Assembly (NCBI GenBank): GCA_037443205.1
Contig: JBBIOU010000010.1
Location: 27,484-91,483 of the forward strand
Direction: 5' to 3'
Length of the DNA stretch: 64,000 bases
DNA from: JBBIOU01 sp037443205
GTDB taxonomy: Bacteria; Bacteroidota; Bacteroidia; Flavobacteriales_D; UBA2798
Below, in pieces: positions 43,793 to 51,849 of the stretch; position 1 is the first letter of the stretch; every line of letters begins with the position of its first letter. The notes under the pieces were generated by a model. The model made no database searches and had not been told where the DNA came from. It worked only from the letters and a program-made list of their open reading frames with translations. The translations under genes and the position numbers were made by a program.

Positions 43793-43951
43793 GTAATTGT
43801 ATTTCAAAAAGAATATAATATACTAAATTAAACTTACTCATATCTCATTCTTGCCATATAGCCATAAGCTAAATAACAAACACCGAAAAACCGACTCAGT
43901 TTGCTCCTTACAAAAGTTATAAAGATCTCCAAATTTCTACTGAATTTGGGA

Positions 43952-44938
43952 CTATAGATTATTTAGGGTTGATTTGGCTATTTCAAATTCTGCTATCATG
44001 CGTTTAATAATGTCGGAACAAGGCAAAACTTCATGAATAAGTTCAACGCTTTGACCGGCACACCATAAAGTTTGATAATTTCCGGGTTTAACGGATTTCT
44101 CCAGCCTTTTCATGCCTCTAAGCTGAACCAGCATTTTAAAATATTTTTTAGTTTTTGGGTTGGAGGAAAGCAGTTTTTCGAACCAATTTTGCTTGTACCC
44201 TATTTTTTTTGCATAAGGAGTATTAATGATAGTGCAAGGTGTACCGGAAATTTTTTCTGATAATACTATATCGTCTGTTCCTGCAGCTACTATAGCATTT
44301 TTATAATCGTTACTCACTGTAGCTTCAGTGCTGGCTATAAAGCGTGTACCTACTGATACTCCTGCCGCACCTAAAACCAGCATTGACAATATACCGCTTC
44401 CGGTAGCGATGCCGCCTGCTGCAATTACCGGCATATTTTCAAACCTTGCTTTTAATGCCGGTATCAATACCTGTAATGCGTTTTTGCCGGCATGCCCGCC
44501 TGCACCCTGCCCAACTGCAATAAATCCATCGCAACCTAACTCATAACATTTATGTGCATGTTCTATGGTAGTAACATCACAAAATACTTTTGCCCCATAG
44601 CTGTGTGCCTGCCTTATTACCTCAGCAGGGTTTCCTAATGAAGTAATATAAAATGGCACTCGCTTATCAACACAAATTTCTAAATGTTTTTTAAAATAAA
44701 CATTGGTTTTCTGAACAATGATATTCACACCGTATGTACCCTTGTTTATTTGGTTTTTACAAGCATTCAGTTCGTCCAGTATGTTTGACAAATCTTTTGT
44801 ATCGCGGTAATTCAGGCTGGGAAAGGCCGCTGCAATACCACTTTGCATACCGGCCATTATCATGGCTTTATTGCTAACCAAAAACATTGGTGCCATTATT
44901 AGCGGGAAATCAATATTTAATATTTCTTTTAAATTCAA
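43952..44938 (-). CDS. Nitronate monooxygenase / FMN-dependent 2-nitropropane dioxygenase family
   Basis: 328 residues with the TIM-barrel FMN fold. The N-terminus FPLIMAPMFLVSN and the phosphate-binding GQGAGGHAG, then PVIAAGGIATGSG and GVSVGTRFIAS, are typical of this family. It oxidises alkyl nitronates or acts as a general NAD(P)H-linked flavin oxidoreductase; the substrate is not certain. It stands alone: 232 bp from the Fur gene start and divergent from the glycosyltransferase. Confidence 0.88.
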   Translation of the reverse strand: MNLKEILNIDFPLIMAPMFLVSNKAMIMAGMQSGIAAAFPSLNYRDTKDLSNILDELNACKNQINKGTYGVNIIVQKTNVYFKKHLEICVDKRVPFYITSLGNPAEVIRQAHSYGAKVFCDVTTIEHAHKCYELGCDGFIAVGQGAGGHAGKNALQVLIPALKARFENMPVIAAGGIATGSGILSMLVLGAAGVSVGTRFIASTEATVSNDYKNAIVAAGTDDIVLSEKISGTPCTIINTPYAKKIGYKQNWFEKLLSSNPKTKKYFKMLVQLRGMKRLEKSVKPGNYQTLWCAGQSVELIHEVLPCSDIIKRMIAEFEIAKSTLNNL

Positions 44939-45013
44939 TTTACGTCCAATAAAACTTCAAATGTAGTTTATTAATTGATATTGTCAGGAAATAATGCGTA
45001 ACTAAATTTTATG

Positions 45014-45021
45014 TACGTTTG
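45014..45021 (+). promoter_or_regulatory. Candidate -7 promoter element for the 45-51.6 kb cluster
   Basis: TACGTTTG matches TAnnTTTG exactly. It ends 7 bp before the ATG at 45029, so the transcript would be almost leaderless. The glycosyltransferase N-terminus (HILFLPAWYP) starts right after that ATG, so a later start is unlikely. No -33 element at normal spacing. Confidence 0.38.
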
Positions 45022-45028
45022 TTATTAG

Positions 45029-46189
45029 ATGAATAAATTGACCCATATTTTATTTTTACCTGCATGGTATCCGCATAAGGAAGACAATATGTATGGTTTA
45101 TTTACAAAAAAACATGCCGATGTTTTAAGTAAACAATTTAAGATTAGTGTACTGTATTTTGCTCCGGCACAAAAAAATAATTTTAGCGGGATGCAAATAA
45201 TGCGTTCGGGCAATTTGTTTGAATATATCTATTACCCTAAGCATAAAGGAACAAATGTATTTTCAAAACTTTTACGATTCCTGGAGTTTATCAGGGTAAT
45301 GCAACATAATTATAAACTCATACAAGATGAAAACGGTAAGCCTGATTTAGCACATGTACATGTACTAACACGCATGGGGTTGATAGCCTATCTGCTGAAA
45401 AAAAAACATGGACTAAACTTTGTAATTACTGAACATTGGTCAAGATATTTGAATTATCCGGGTACCTACAAAGGTTTATTAAGAAAAATTATTACAAAGA
45501 TGGTAGCTTCTCATGCACTCGAAATTACAACAGTTACAAAAAATCTGGCTGATGCCATGCAAAATCATGGCTTAAAAAACAGGTACAGTATTGTAAACAA
45601 TGTGGTTGATACGGATTTGTTTCGTATAGCAAATGTTAACAATAAAAAAACAAAAAAAACATTTGTTCATGTTTCTTGTTTTGAAGATAAATCTAAAAAT
45701 ATTAGCGGGTTGCTGGATGCCATACATATATTAAATCAACAACGAAATGACTTTGAATGTATTTTAATTGGCAGTGGAACAGATTTTAACCAAATGATTA
45801 AAAAAGCACAAGAATTGTCACTCAATAATGTAGTATTTACCGGATTACTTGAAGGAAAAAAATTATCCGAAACAATTGCATCAGCAAATTTTTTAGTAGT
45901 TAGCAGCCGATATGAAAATTTTCCGGTGGTAATACCCGAAGCATTTGCATGCGGATTACCGGTTGTTGCAACCAATGTAGGCGGAATTGCTGAATGGGTA
46001 AACAATAGCAATGGTTTATTGGTTGAACCGGATAAAACAGATAAACTGGCAGAAGCCATTCATTATATGTTAGATAATTACGAAAATTTCAACCCTGAAG
46101 AAATACGGAAAATAGCCTTAAACAACTTTTCTACGGAGGCTGTTTTGAAACAATTTATTGAATTATATAAGCGTTATGGGATCGGATAA
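45029..46189 (+). CDS. Glycosyltransferase family 4 protein
   Basis: 386 residues with the GT-B fold. The N-terminal domain begins HILFLPAWYPHKEDN. The C-terminal domain has the nucleotide-sugar region VVSSRYENFPVVIPEAFACGLPVVATNVGG, whose E-x7-E-like pair (here in PVVIPEAFACG) is the family signature. It transfers a sugar from a nucleotide donor; acceptor unknown. It is the first gene of a five-gene plus-strand run, and the next gene starts inside its last codons. Confidence 0.92.
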   Translation: MNKLTHILFLPAWYPHKEDNMYGLFTKKHADVLSKQFKISVLYFAPAQKNNFSGMQIMRSGNLFEYIYYPKHKGTNVFSKLLRFLEFIRVMQHNYKLIQDENGKPDLAHVHVLTRMGLIAYLLKKKHGLNFVITEHWSRYLNYPGTYKGLLRKIITKMVASHALEITTVTKNLADAMQNHGLKNRYSIVNNVVDTDLFRIANVNNKKTKKTFVHVSCFEDKSKNISGLLDAIHILNQQRNDFECILIGSGTDFNQMIKKAQELSLNNVVFTGLLEGKKLSETIASANFLVVSSRYENFPVVIPEAFACGLPVVATNVGGIAEWVNNSNGLLVEPDKTDKLAEAIHYMLDNYENFNPEEIRKIALNNFSTEAVLKQFIELYKRYGIG

Positions 46190-47795
46190 ACTGAAGTATG
46201 GCATCATGTGCAACAACAACCATATTGCCCGATGGCAATTAGAAGTTGTTAAAAAACTTCAGCAATCGGGTTTATGCGAATGTATATTGATAATTAACAA
46301 TCCCTCTAAAAACATAAAAAAACAAAATTTATTACATAAAATATTTTCAAAAAATTTACTGTATAATTATCTAATCAATCGCTTATTTGCTGTTGAGGCA
46401 GAAAAAAAAACATCTATAACAGGCTTGGCTGATATTCTGACAGTAAATATTATTAAAAAAGGAAAATATACAGAATATTTTAGAGATGAAGATATAACCA
46501 AAATAAAGTCATATCAATTAGATTTTATTTTGCGTTTTGGTTTCGGTATTATTCGCGGAAATATATTACAAGTTGCTAAATGGGGCATTTGGTCGTATCA
46601 CCACGGAGATGAACAAAGATACAGAGGCGGTCCTTTCGGTTTTTGGGAAATTTTCAATCATGAAAAAACCACATCGGTAGTACTTCAAAAACTAACCGAA
46701 AAATTAGACGCGGGCTATATCCTTTTAAAACGGGAATATAAAACCATATTTCATTCCTGGAAAGAGAGCCGGCAAAAGTTATTAATGTGCAACATTGATA
46801 TGCCTTTGCAACTTATAAATATAATACAGCATAATCCGGATTATTTGTCAGATGTAAAAACATCGCCTGCTGATTCAAAAATATATCGCTTTCCTACTAA
46901 TTATATAATGCTATTATTTCTTTTTAAAATTTTTTTAAATCGTATAAGATTATATTTCAACAACTATTGCCTGACAGAAAAATGGCAGCTTATTTTGTTG
47001 GATAAAAAAGATGATATTACTGATGCCGTTAATAATTATTCTGCAAATAAAAAAATATTAAAAAGTAATAAAAAGAGTGGTTTTTATGCCGATGGTTTTT
47101 TAATAGATGATGAGAACTATGTGTTTGAAAATTATTCATATAAAAATGCCAAAGGATATATTTCGATAATAAATAAACATGGCCAAATTCATAAACTTAT
47201 CGAGAAAGATTATCACCTTGCATATCCTTATGTTTTTAAGTACACGGGTAAAACTTATATATTACCCGAGCAAAGCCATTCGGGTAAATTAGAATTGTTT
47301 GAATATATAAAAGAAACCCATCAAGTTGCCCCGGTATGCATATTACTTGATTTACCTGCTGTTGATGCGAGTTTATATTATGACGGTAAATTATTTTGGA
47401 TATTTTGTGGCATTAAAAACGATTGTCCCAACGAGAAGTTGTTTTTATTTTATTCAAACTCATTAACCGGTACTTATCAAGCACACGCAGCAAACCCAGT
47501 AAAGGTAAGCCCCGTGGGAGCCCGATGTGCAGGCAATCTATACAATTATCAACAAAAATTAATTCGGCCGGCACAAAGCTGCATTCCACAATATGGAAGT
47601 TACATACTTTTAAACGAAATTACCACTCTTGATACGCATCAATATAAAGAACAAACCATTCAGATAATTAAACCGGAGAGTTTAAATAAAAGATATAAAG
47701 GCATACACACAATCAGTTTATCTGATAATAAATTGCTGGTAGATGTCAAAAAAAATATTTTCAATCCACTCAGCATATTAAATAAAAAAGTATAG
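46176..47795 (+). CDS. Formyltransferase-like domain fused to a GH43/GIPC-transferase-like beta-propeller
   Basis: 539 residues from ATG 46176 (MGSDKLKYGIM); a start 18 bp earlier would overlap the glycosyltransferase by 32 bp. The N-terminal part (about 1-220) resembles formyltransferases: DFILRFGFGIIRG, GIWSYHHGDEQRYRGGP and KLDAGYIL align with the folate-enzyme core. The usual Asn of the N-x-H catalytic motif is Tyr here, while the His and the Asp are kept. The C-terminal half (about 290-530) looks like the five-bladed propeller of plant GIPC glucosamine transferase N-domains (AYPYVFKYTGKTYILPE). The chemistry is unknown. Confidence 0.75.
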   Translation: MGSDKLKYGIMCNNNHIARWQLEVVKKLQQSGLCECILIINNPSKNIKKQNLLHKIFSKNLLYNYLINRLFAVEAEKKTSITGLADILTVNIIKKGKYTEYFRDEDITKIKSYQLDFILRFGFGIIRGNILQVAKWGIWSYHHGDEQRYRGGPFGFWEIFNHEKTTSVVLQKLTEKLDAGYILLKREYKTIFHSWKESRQKLLMCNIDMPLQLINIIQHNPDYLSDVKTSPADSKIYRFPTNYIMLLFLFKIFLNRIRLYFNNYCLTEKWQLILLDKKDDITDAVNNYSANKKILKSNKKSGFYADGFLIDDENYVFENYSYKNAKGYISIINKHGQIHKLIEKDYHLAYPYVFKYTGKTYILPEQSHSGKLELFEYIKETHQVAPVCILLDLPAVDASLYYDGKLFWIFCGIKNDCPNEKLFLFYSNSLTGTYQAHAANPVKVSPVGARCAGNLYNYQQKLIRPAQSCIPQYGSYILLNEITTLDTHQYKEQTIQIIKPESLNKRYKGIHTISLSDNKLLVDVKKNIFNPLSILNKKV

Positions 47796-47823
47796 CATTT
47801 ACATAAATTCATAAAAAAACAAG

Positions 47824-48726
47824 ATGCTAAAAATTGCCTGGAGAAAAGAATATCATTTACCATTACCTGAAGGACATCGTTTTCCGATGGAGAAATACAC
47901 ACTACTACCACAACAACTGCTGTATGAAGGAACGATTAACAACAACAACTTATTTGAACCGCAAATAATCACTGAAGAAATAGTTTTATATACACATTGT
48001 GCCGATTATTTGAATAAACTCAAAAATTTAACTCTTACCAAACAGGAAGAAAGAAAAATAGGATTTCCGCTTAGTACCGATTTAGTAACCAGAGAACTAT
48101 ACATAATGAACGGCACCTTGCAATGTGCCCTGTATGCTTTAAAATACGGAATTTCCATGAATATTGCCGGTGGTACACATCATGCCTTTACCAATTGCGG
48201 AGAAGGATTTTGTTTGCTTAATGATAATGCAATTGCCGCAAATTATTTATTAAAAAATAATTTAGCATATAGAATACTCATCGTAGATTTGGATGTACAT
48301 CAAGGAAATGGTACCGCTGAAATTTTTCAAAACAACAATAAGGTTTTTACCTTTAGTATGCATGGAGAAAAAAACTATCCCCTACACAAAGAAAAATCCG
48401 ATTTAGATATAGAACTTCCTGATGGCATCAACGATAAACAGTACTTAGATTTACTTGTACCGGCTTTAAATAAATGCATAGAACTACACGAGCCTGATTT
48501 TATATTTTACCAATGCGGGGTTGATGTTTTAGCCAGCGATAAATTAGGGCGCCTGGCACTCTCAATTAATGGCTGTAAAGAACGCGATAAAATTGTTTTA
48601 GAACTGGCTAAAAAACATAAAATTCCAATTGTATGCAGTATGGGTGGTGGTTATTCGGAAAAAATTTCGGATATTGTGGAAGCTCATGCTAATACCTACC
48701 GGTTAGCTCAGCAAATATTTTTTTAA
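47824..48726 (+). CDS. Histone-deacetylase-superfamily zinc hydrolase
   Basis: 300 residues, full length for the bacterial HDAC/AcuC/AphA superfamily. The His dyad is H119-H120 in GGTHHAF, zinc ligands are D155 and H159 region in VDLDVHQGNGT and D239 in CGVDVLASDKLG, and the late GGGY loop is present. Known members deacetylate lysine side chains, polyamines or acetoin-related proteins. It lies 28 bp after the formyltransferase-like gene and 5 bp before the M90 gene, so it is in the same transcript. Its substrate here could be an acylated small molecule or sugar, which is inference. Confidence 0.9.
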   Translation: MLKIAWRKEYHLPLPEGHRFPMEKYTLLPQQLLYEGTINNNNLFEPQIITEEIVLYTHCADYLNKLKNLTLTKQEERKIGFPLSTDLVTRELYIMNGTLQCALYALKYGISMNIAGGTHHAFTNCGEGFCLLNDNAIAANYLLKNNLAYRILIVDLDVHQGNGTAEIFQNNNKVFTFSMHGEKNYPLHKEKSDLDIELPDGINDKQYLDLLVPALNKCIELHEPDFIFYQCGVDVLASDKLGRLALSINGCKERDKIVLELAKKHKIPIVCSMGGGYSEKISDIVEAHANTYRLAQQIFF

Positions 48727-48731
48727 AAAAT

Positions 48732-50093
48732 ATGCCAGCATATTCGATACATCATTATCTGATTATTATACTAATGATACCGCTCGTATTCATTATTCTG
48801 TATAATTTATACGGCATTTTAGAATTTCTGTATCAGTATATAACTTCGATTATACTTCCCCAATCATACAGATTCACTCATTCAAAAAAACATAAAATTA
48901 TAGAAAGAACTTTACTGAGTATTAATTTTGTGTATTATTTAAAACTAAACGATAGAAAAAGAAATGAATTTATATATAGAATTGAAAATTTTATAGAAGA
49001 AAAAATATTTATAAGTCGCGAAGGTTTTATTATAGATGATACTGTTAAAATATACGTAGCTGCCTGTGCCATACAAATTACCTTTGGCTTAGACGATTAT
49101 TACTTAGGACATTTTAAAAAAATAATTATATACCCTAAAGAATATTATTCAAAAATCAACAAACGCTACCATAAAGGCGAAGTAAATATAGGAGGCGCCA
49201 TTATTTTATCCTGGCAAGATTTTTTAGAGGGTTATAAAAACAACGAAGACGGCAGGAATTTAGGACTGCACGAAATGGCACATGCGCTTTATTTTAACAA
49301 CCATTTTGATGATGTAATTGATAATTTTTTTAAACATTATATTCAGCGCTATATACATTTATCCAAAAATGAAATATGTATTATTAGAAGCGGTAATCAC
49401 CATATTTTCAGAGATTATGCCCAAACTAATTTCAACGAATTTTTTGCCGTAAGTGTTGAATATTTTTTTGAAAAACCACAATTATTTAGTCAGGAGCTGC
49501 CTATCCTGTACAAAGAAATGACCATCTTATTAAATCAAAATCCATTAGAAACAGATAAAATAGGAACCGTTGATTTCAGAGAATTATTAAAAATACCTGA
49601 TATAAAAATTATTAATATTGAACCTATAAAGCAAATTAAAATTTACCCTAAAAATATATTTTTAACATTTATTTCTTCATTATCCGTTTTTATATTACTA
49701 ATTATAATTTTTGAAAATATCAATAAATCTTCAAAAGAATATATATTTATATCAACATGCATTATATTTTTTTCAATATGCTCATATTTAATACAAATAA
49801 AAAATATAGGGCTTTATGAGAATTATATAGCCATTTATTCAAATTTTATTTATTTTAGAATAAACCGCATCATTCCTTACAACAATATTATCAGTGTACA
49901 TATTGATGAACACGATGATATAGACACAGATTTTATGGAAATTATATATACAAACGGGAAAAAAATATGTGTTTATCATATAGAACTTAAATTTAGATCT
50001 AAAAAAAATATTACTGACATACTTGAACATTTAAAAACAAAAAATATTCATATTAAAAGCAGCCATCCCGATTACAAAAAATTTACCTCCTGA
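48732..50093 (+). CDS. MtfA/M90-like zinc peptidase with C-terminal membrane and PH-like region
   Basis: 453 residues. An N-terminal membrane helix (about 8-40) is followed by the peptidase domain with the HExxH site H180-E-M-A-H184 in GLHEMAHALYF. Further acidic ligands are likely in NFNEFFAVSVEYFF (about residue 235). The M90/MtfA family is usually about 260 residues and soluble. Here the C-terminal 170 residues add two membrane helices and a basic/beta-rich tail that looks like a bacterial PH domain, so the protein is membrane-bound. Its stop overlaps a possible start of the next gene (TGATG). Confidence 0.8.
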   Translation: MPAYSIHHYLIIILMIPLVFIILYNLYGILEFLYQYITSIILPQSYRFTHSKKHKIIERTLLSINFVYYLKLNDRKRNEFIYRIENFIEEKIFISREGFIIDDTVKIYVAACAIQITFGLDDYYLGHFKKIIIYPKEYYSKINKRYHKGEVNIGGAIILSWQDFLEGYKNNEDGRNLGLHEMAHALYFNNHFDDVIDNFFKHYIQRYIHLSKNEICIIRSGNHHIFRDYAQTNFNEFFAVSVEYFFEKPQLFSQELPILYKEMTILLNQNPLETDKIGTVDFRELLKIPDIKIINIEPIKQIKIYPKNIFLTFISSLSVFILLIIIFENINKSSKEYIFISTCIIFFSICSYLIQIKNIGLYENYIAIYSNFIYFRINRIIPYNNIISVHIDEHDDIDTDFMEIIYTNGKKICVYHIELKFRSKKNITDILEHLKTKNIHIKSSHPDYKKFTS

Positions 50094-50140
50094 TGTATTT
50101 ATTTATTAAAATAAAAACACCACTAATCCGGATGATAAAC

Positions 50141-51622
50141 ATGAATACTAAAATATTTTATATATCCCTGATATTGCTTACTAACTTATTACAAGCACAA
50201 ACAAACAACCAGAAGTATGTGCTGAAGAAAAATATTACCGGTGAACTTACACCTAAATCAGTTATTTATGCAGGCAATGGTTTGTATTTTACGCAAAATA
50301 TGATGTATAAACACACGATACAAGTTTACGACAGCTTATATAATCTTATTGCAAGTATAAATGACGAAATTACACCATCCGATTACGGATATGAAGACAT
50401 TAAAGGAACCGTTAAAGGTGCGCCTGTAGAAGCTGCTGCCACTTTAAACGGTAAATATGTTTGGGTAAGCAACTATTCCATGACGGGTAAAAATTTTACA
50501 AAACCCGGATGCGATGCATGCTGTTGCAACGGTTATGATGAAAGCTTTATATATAAAATAAATACACAAACATTTACTATTGATAATATTATAAAAGTAG
50601 GCAGCGTACCAAAATACTTAGCCATATCGCCCAATCAAAAATTATTATTGGTAAGCAACTGGAGCAGTGGTGATGTTAGTATTATTGATTTGAATAGCGA
50701 AAAAGAAATAAAAAGAGTAAAAGTAGGGCGGCAACCCAGGGGCATTGCATTTAGTGCAGATGGTAATATTGCATACATTGCTGTAATGGGTGCAAACTAT
50801 ATTGCTAAAATTAATCTGCAAAATTTCGAATGCGAACAATTTATTGCTGTTGGAAAAAACCCAAGACATTTATGCATAGACGAAAACTATTTGTACGTTA
50901 GTTTAAACGGTGAACAAAATATTGCCCGTATTCATTTAGAAAACTTATCCATAGATAAAATTAAGGTAGGCACAATGCCTCGCAGTATGATAATTGCACC
51001 CCATTCGCAAAAATTATTGATAAATTGTTACGGAGATGCAAAAATATCTGTCGTAAACACCCGAAGCTTTACACTGGAAACAACTTTTAATACCCATAAA
51101 AATCCCATAGGCATTGCGCTTAGTCCTGATGAAACTGAAATTTGGGTAGCCTGCTATTCAGGAAGCATACAGGTATTTAACAATCCTAAACCAAATGAAC
51201 CCGGGCTACTTGCCGGTATTAATGAAATAAAAAATGAAATGCTCAATATGTTTGAAAATACCATGTCAACCATTACAAAAAACACCAACAATCATCCTGA
51301 TAACACCAACGATACTTCCTTGGGTAAAATGCTAAGTCAATCATTTGTTTCAAATAATAACTTACCCGAAACAACCATAACAACTTTAAATAAAACACAA
51401 GGATATTATATCATTTTGGGTAGTTTCAAAATTAAGGAAAATGCCTATAAACTTAAAAAACAACTCACCGGTAAAGGATTAGATACTAAAGTTATAGCAA
51501 CCGAAAAAGGCTACACCTATTGTGCGGTTGGTATATACCCCGATAAAAAACAGGCACAAGAACAAATTCCCGGAATAGAACAAAAATCAGGAATAAAAGG
51601 CTGGATATATTATCAAAATTAA
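50141..51622 (+). CDS. Exported beta-propeller protein with C-terminal SPOR domain
   Basis: 493 residues from ATG 50141 (MNTKIFYISLILLTN), which begins a clean signal peptide ending LLQAQ. A start at 50093 would overlap the previous stop as TGATG and add a 16-residue basic leader; it cannot be excluded. The propeller (about 35-370) has YncE-type blades (VPKYLAISPNQKLLLVSNW, QPRGIAFSADGNIAYIAV) and an unusual CDACCC cysteine cluster near 125. The C-terminal SPOR domain (about 415-493) starts QGYYIILGSFK and should bind peptidoglycan denuded of stem peptides. Confidence 0.83.
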   Translation: MNTKIFYISLILLTNLLQAQTNNQKYVLKKNITGELTPKSVIYAGNGLYFTQNMMYKHTIQVYDSLYNLIASINDEITPSDYGYEDIKGTVKGAPVEAAATLNGKYVWVSNYSMTGKNFTKPGCDACCCNGYDESFIYKINTQTFTIDNIIKVGSVPKYLAISPNQKLLLVSNWSSGDVSIIDLNSEKEIKRVKVGRQPRGIAFSADGNIAYIAVMGANYIAKINLQNFECEQFIAVGKNPRHLCIDENYLYVSLNGEQNIARIHLENLSIDKIKVGTMPRSMIIAPHSQKLLINCYGDAKISVVNTRSFTLETTFNTHKNPIGIALSPDETEIWVACYSGSIQVFNNPKPNEPGLLAGINEIKNEMLNMFENTMSTITKNTNNHPDNTNDTSLGKMLSQSFVSNNNLPETTITTLNKTQGYYIILGSFKIKENAYKLKKQLTGKGLDTKVIATEKGYTYCAVGIYPDKKQAQEQIPGIEQKSGIKGWIYYQN

Positions 51623-51799
51623 TCCTAAACAGTTTATTATTTCAATAAAAGCATTTACTATAATGCAAGTTGCGTGTATATTCAGTGAGATTGATTTGAT
51701 TTTTTGTTACCATTTCATTACTTTACAACACAAATAATTACAAGAAATTATTGCAAAATCTTAGATACCCGGCTTGCGAAAAAAAAGTATAATGACTTT

Positions 51800-51832
51800 T
51801 TTGGGTTAAACTAAAACATTTGCTTTAATTTG
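51800..51832 (+). promoter_or_regulatory. Candidate promoter of uvrA
   Basis: TTTG (51800-51803) and TTAATTTG (51825-51832) are 21 bp apart, a plausible Bacteroidota promoter with a near-consensus -7 element. The ATG follows at 51850. The remaining part of this 227 bp gap shows no ORF, hairpin or operator that I could support. Confidence 0.35.
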
Positions 51833-51849
51833 CGGTTAATTTAAATGGG

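Noticed and set aside
43720..43951. Possible small gene or RNA in the 232 bp gap.
   Set aside because: No open frame with a plausible start and no stable hairpin apart from the operator-like repeat.
45029..51622. Defence system or toxin-antitoxin reading of the glycosyltransferase to SPOR cluster.
   Set aside because: No nuclease, helicase, toxin fold or phage-defence domain is present; the products look like envelope enzymes.
51623..51849. Possible small RNA or riboswitch before uvrA.
   Set aside because: The sequence is AT-rich with no long stem; only a promoter-like pair near its end could be supported.
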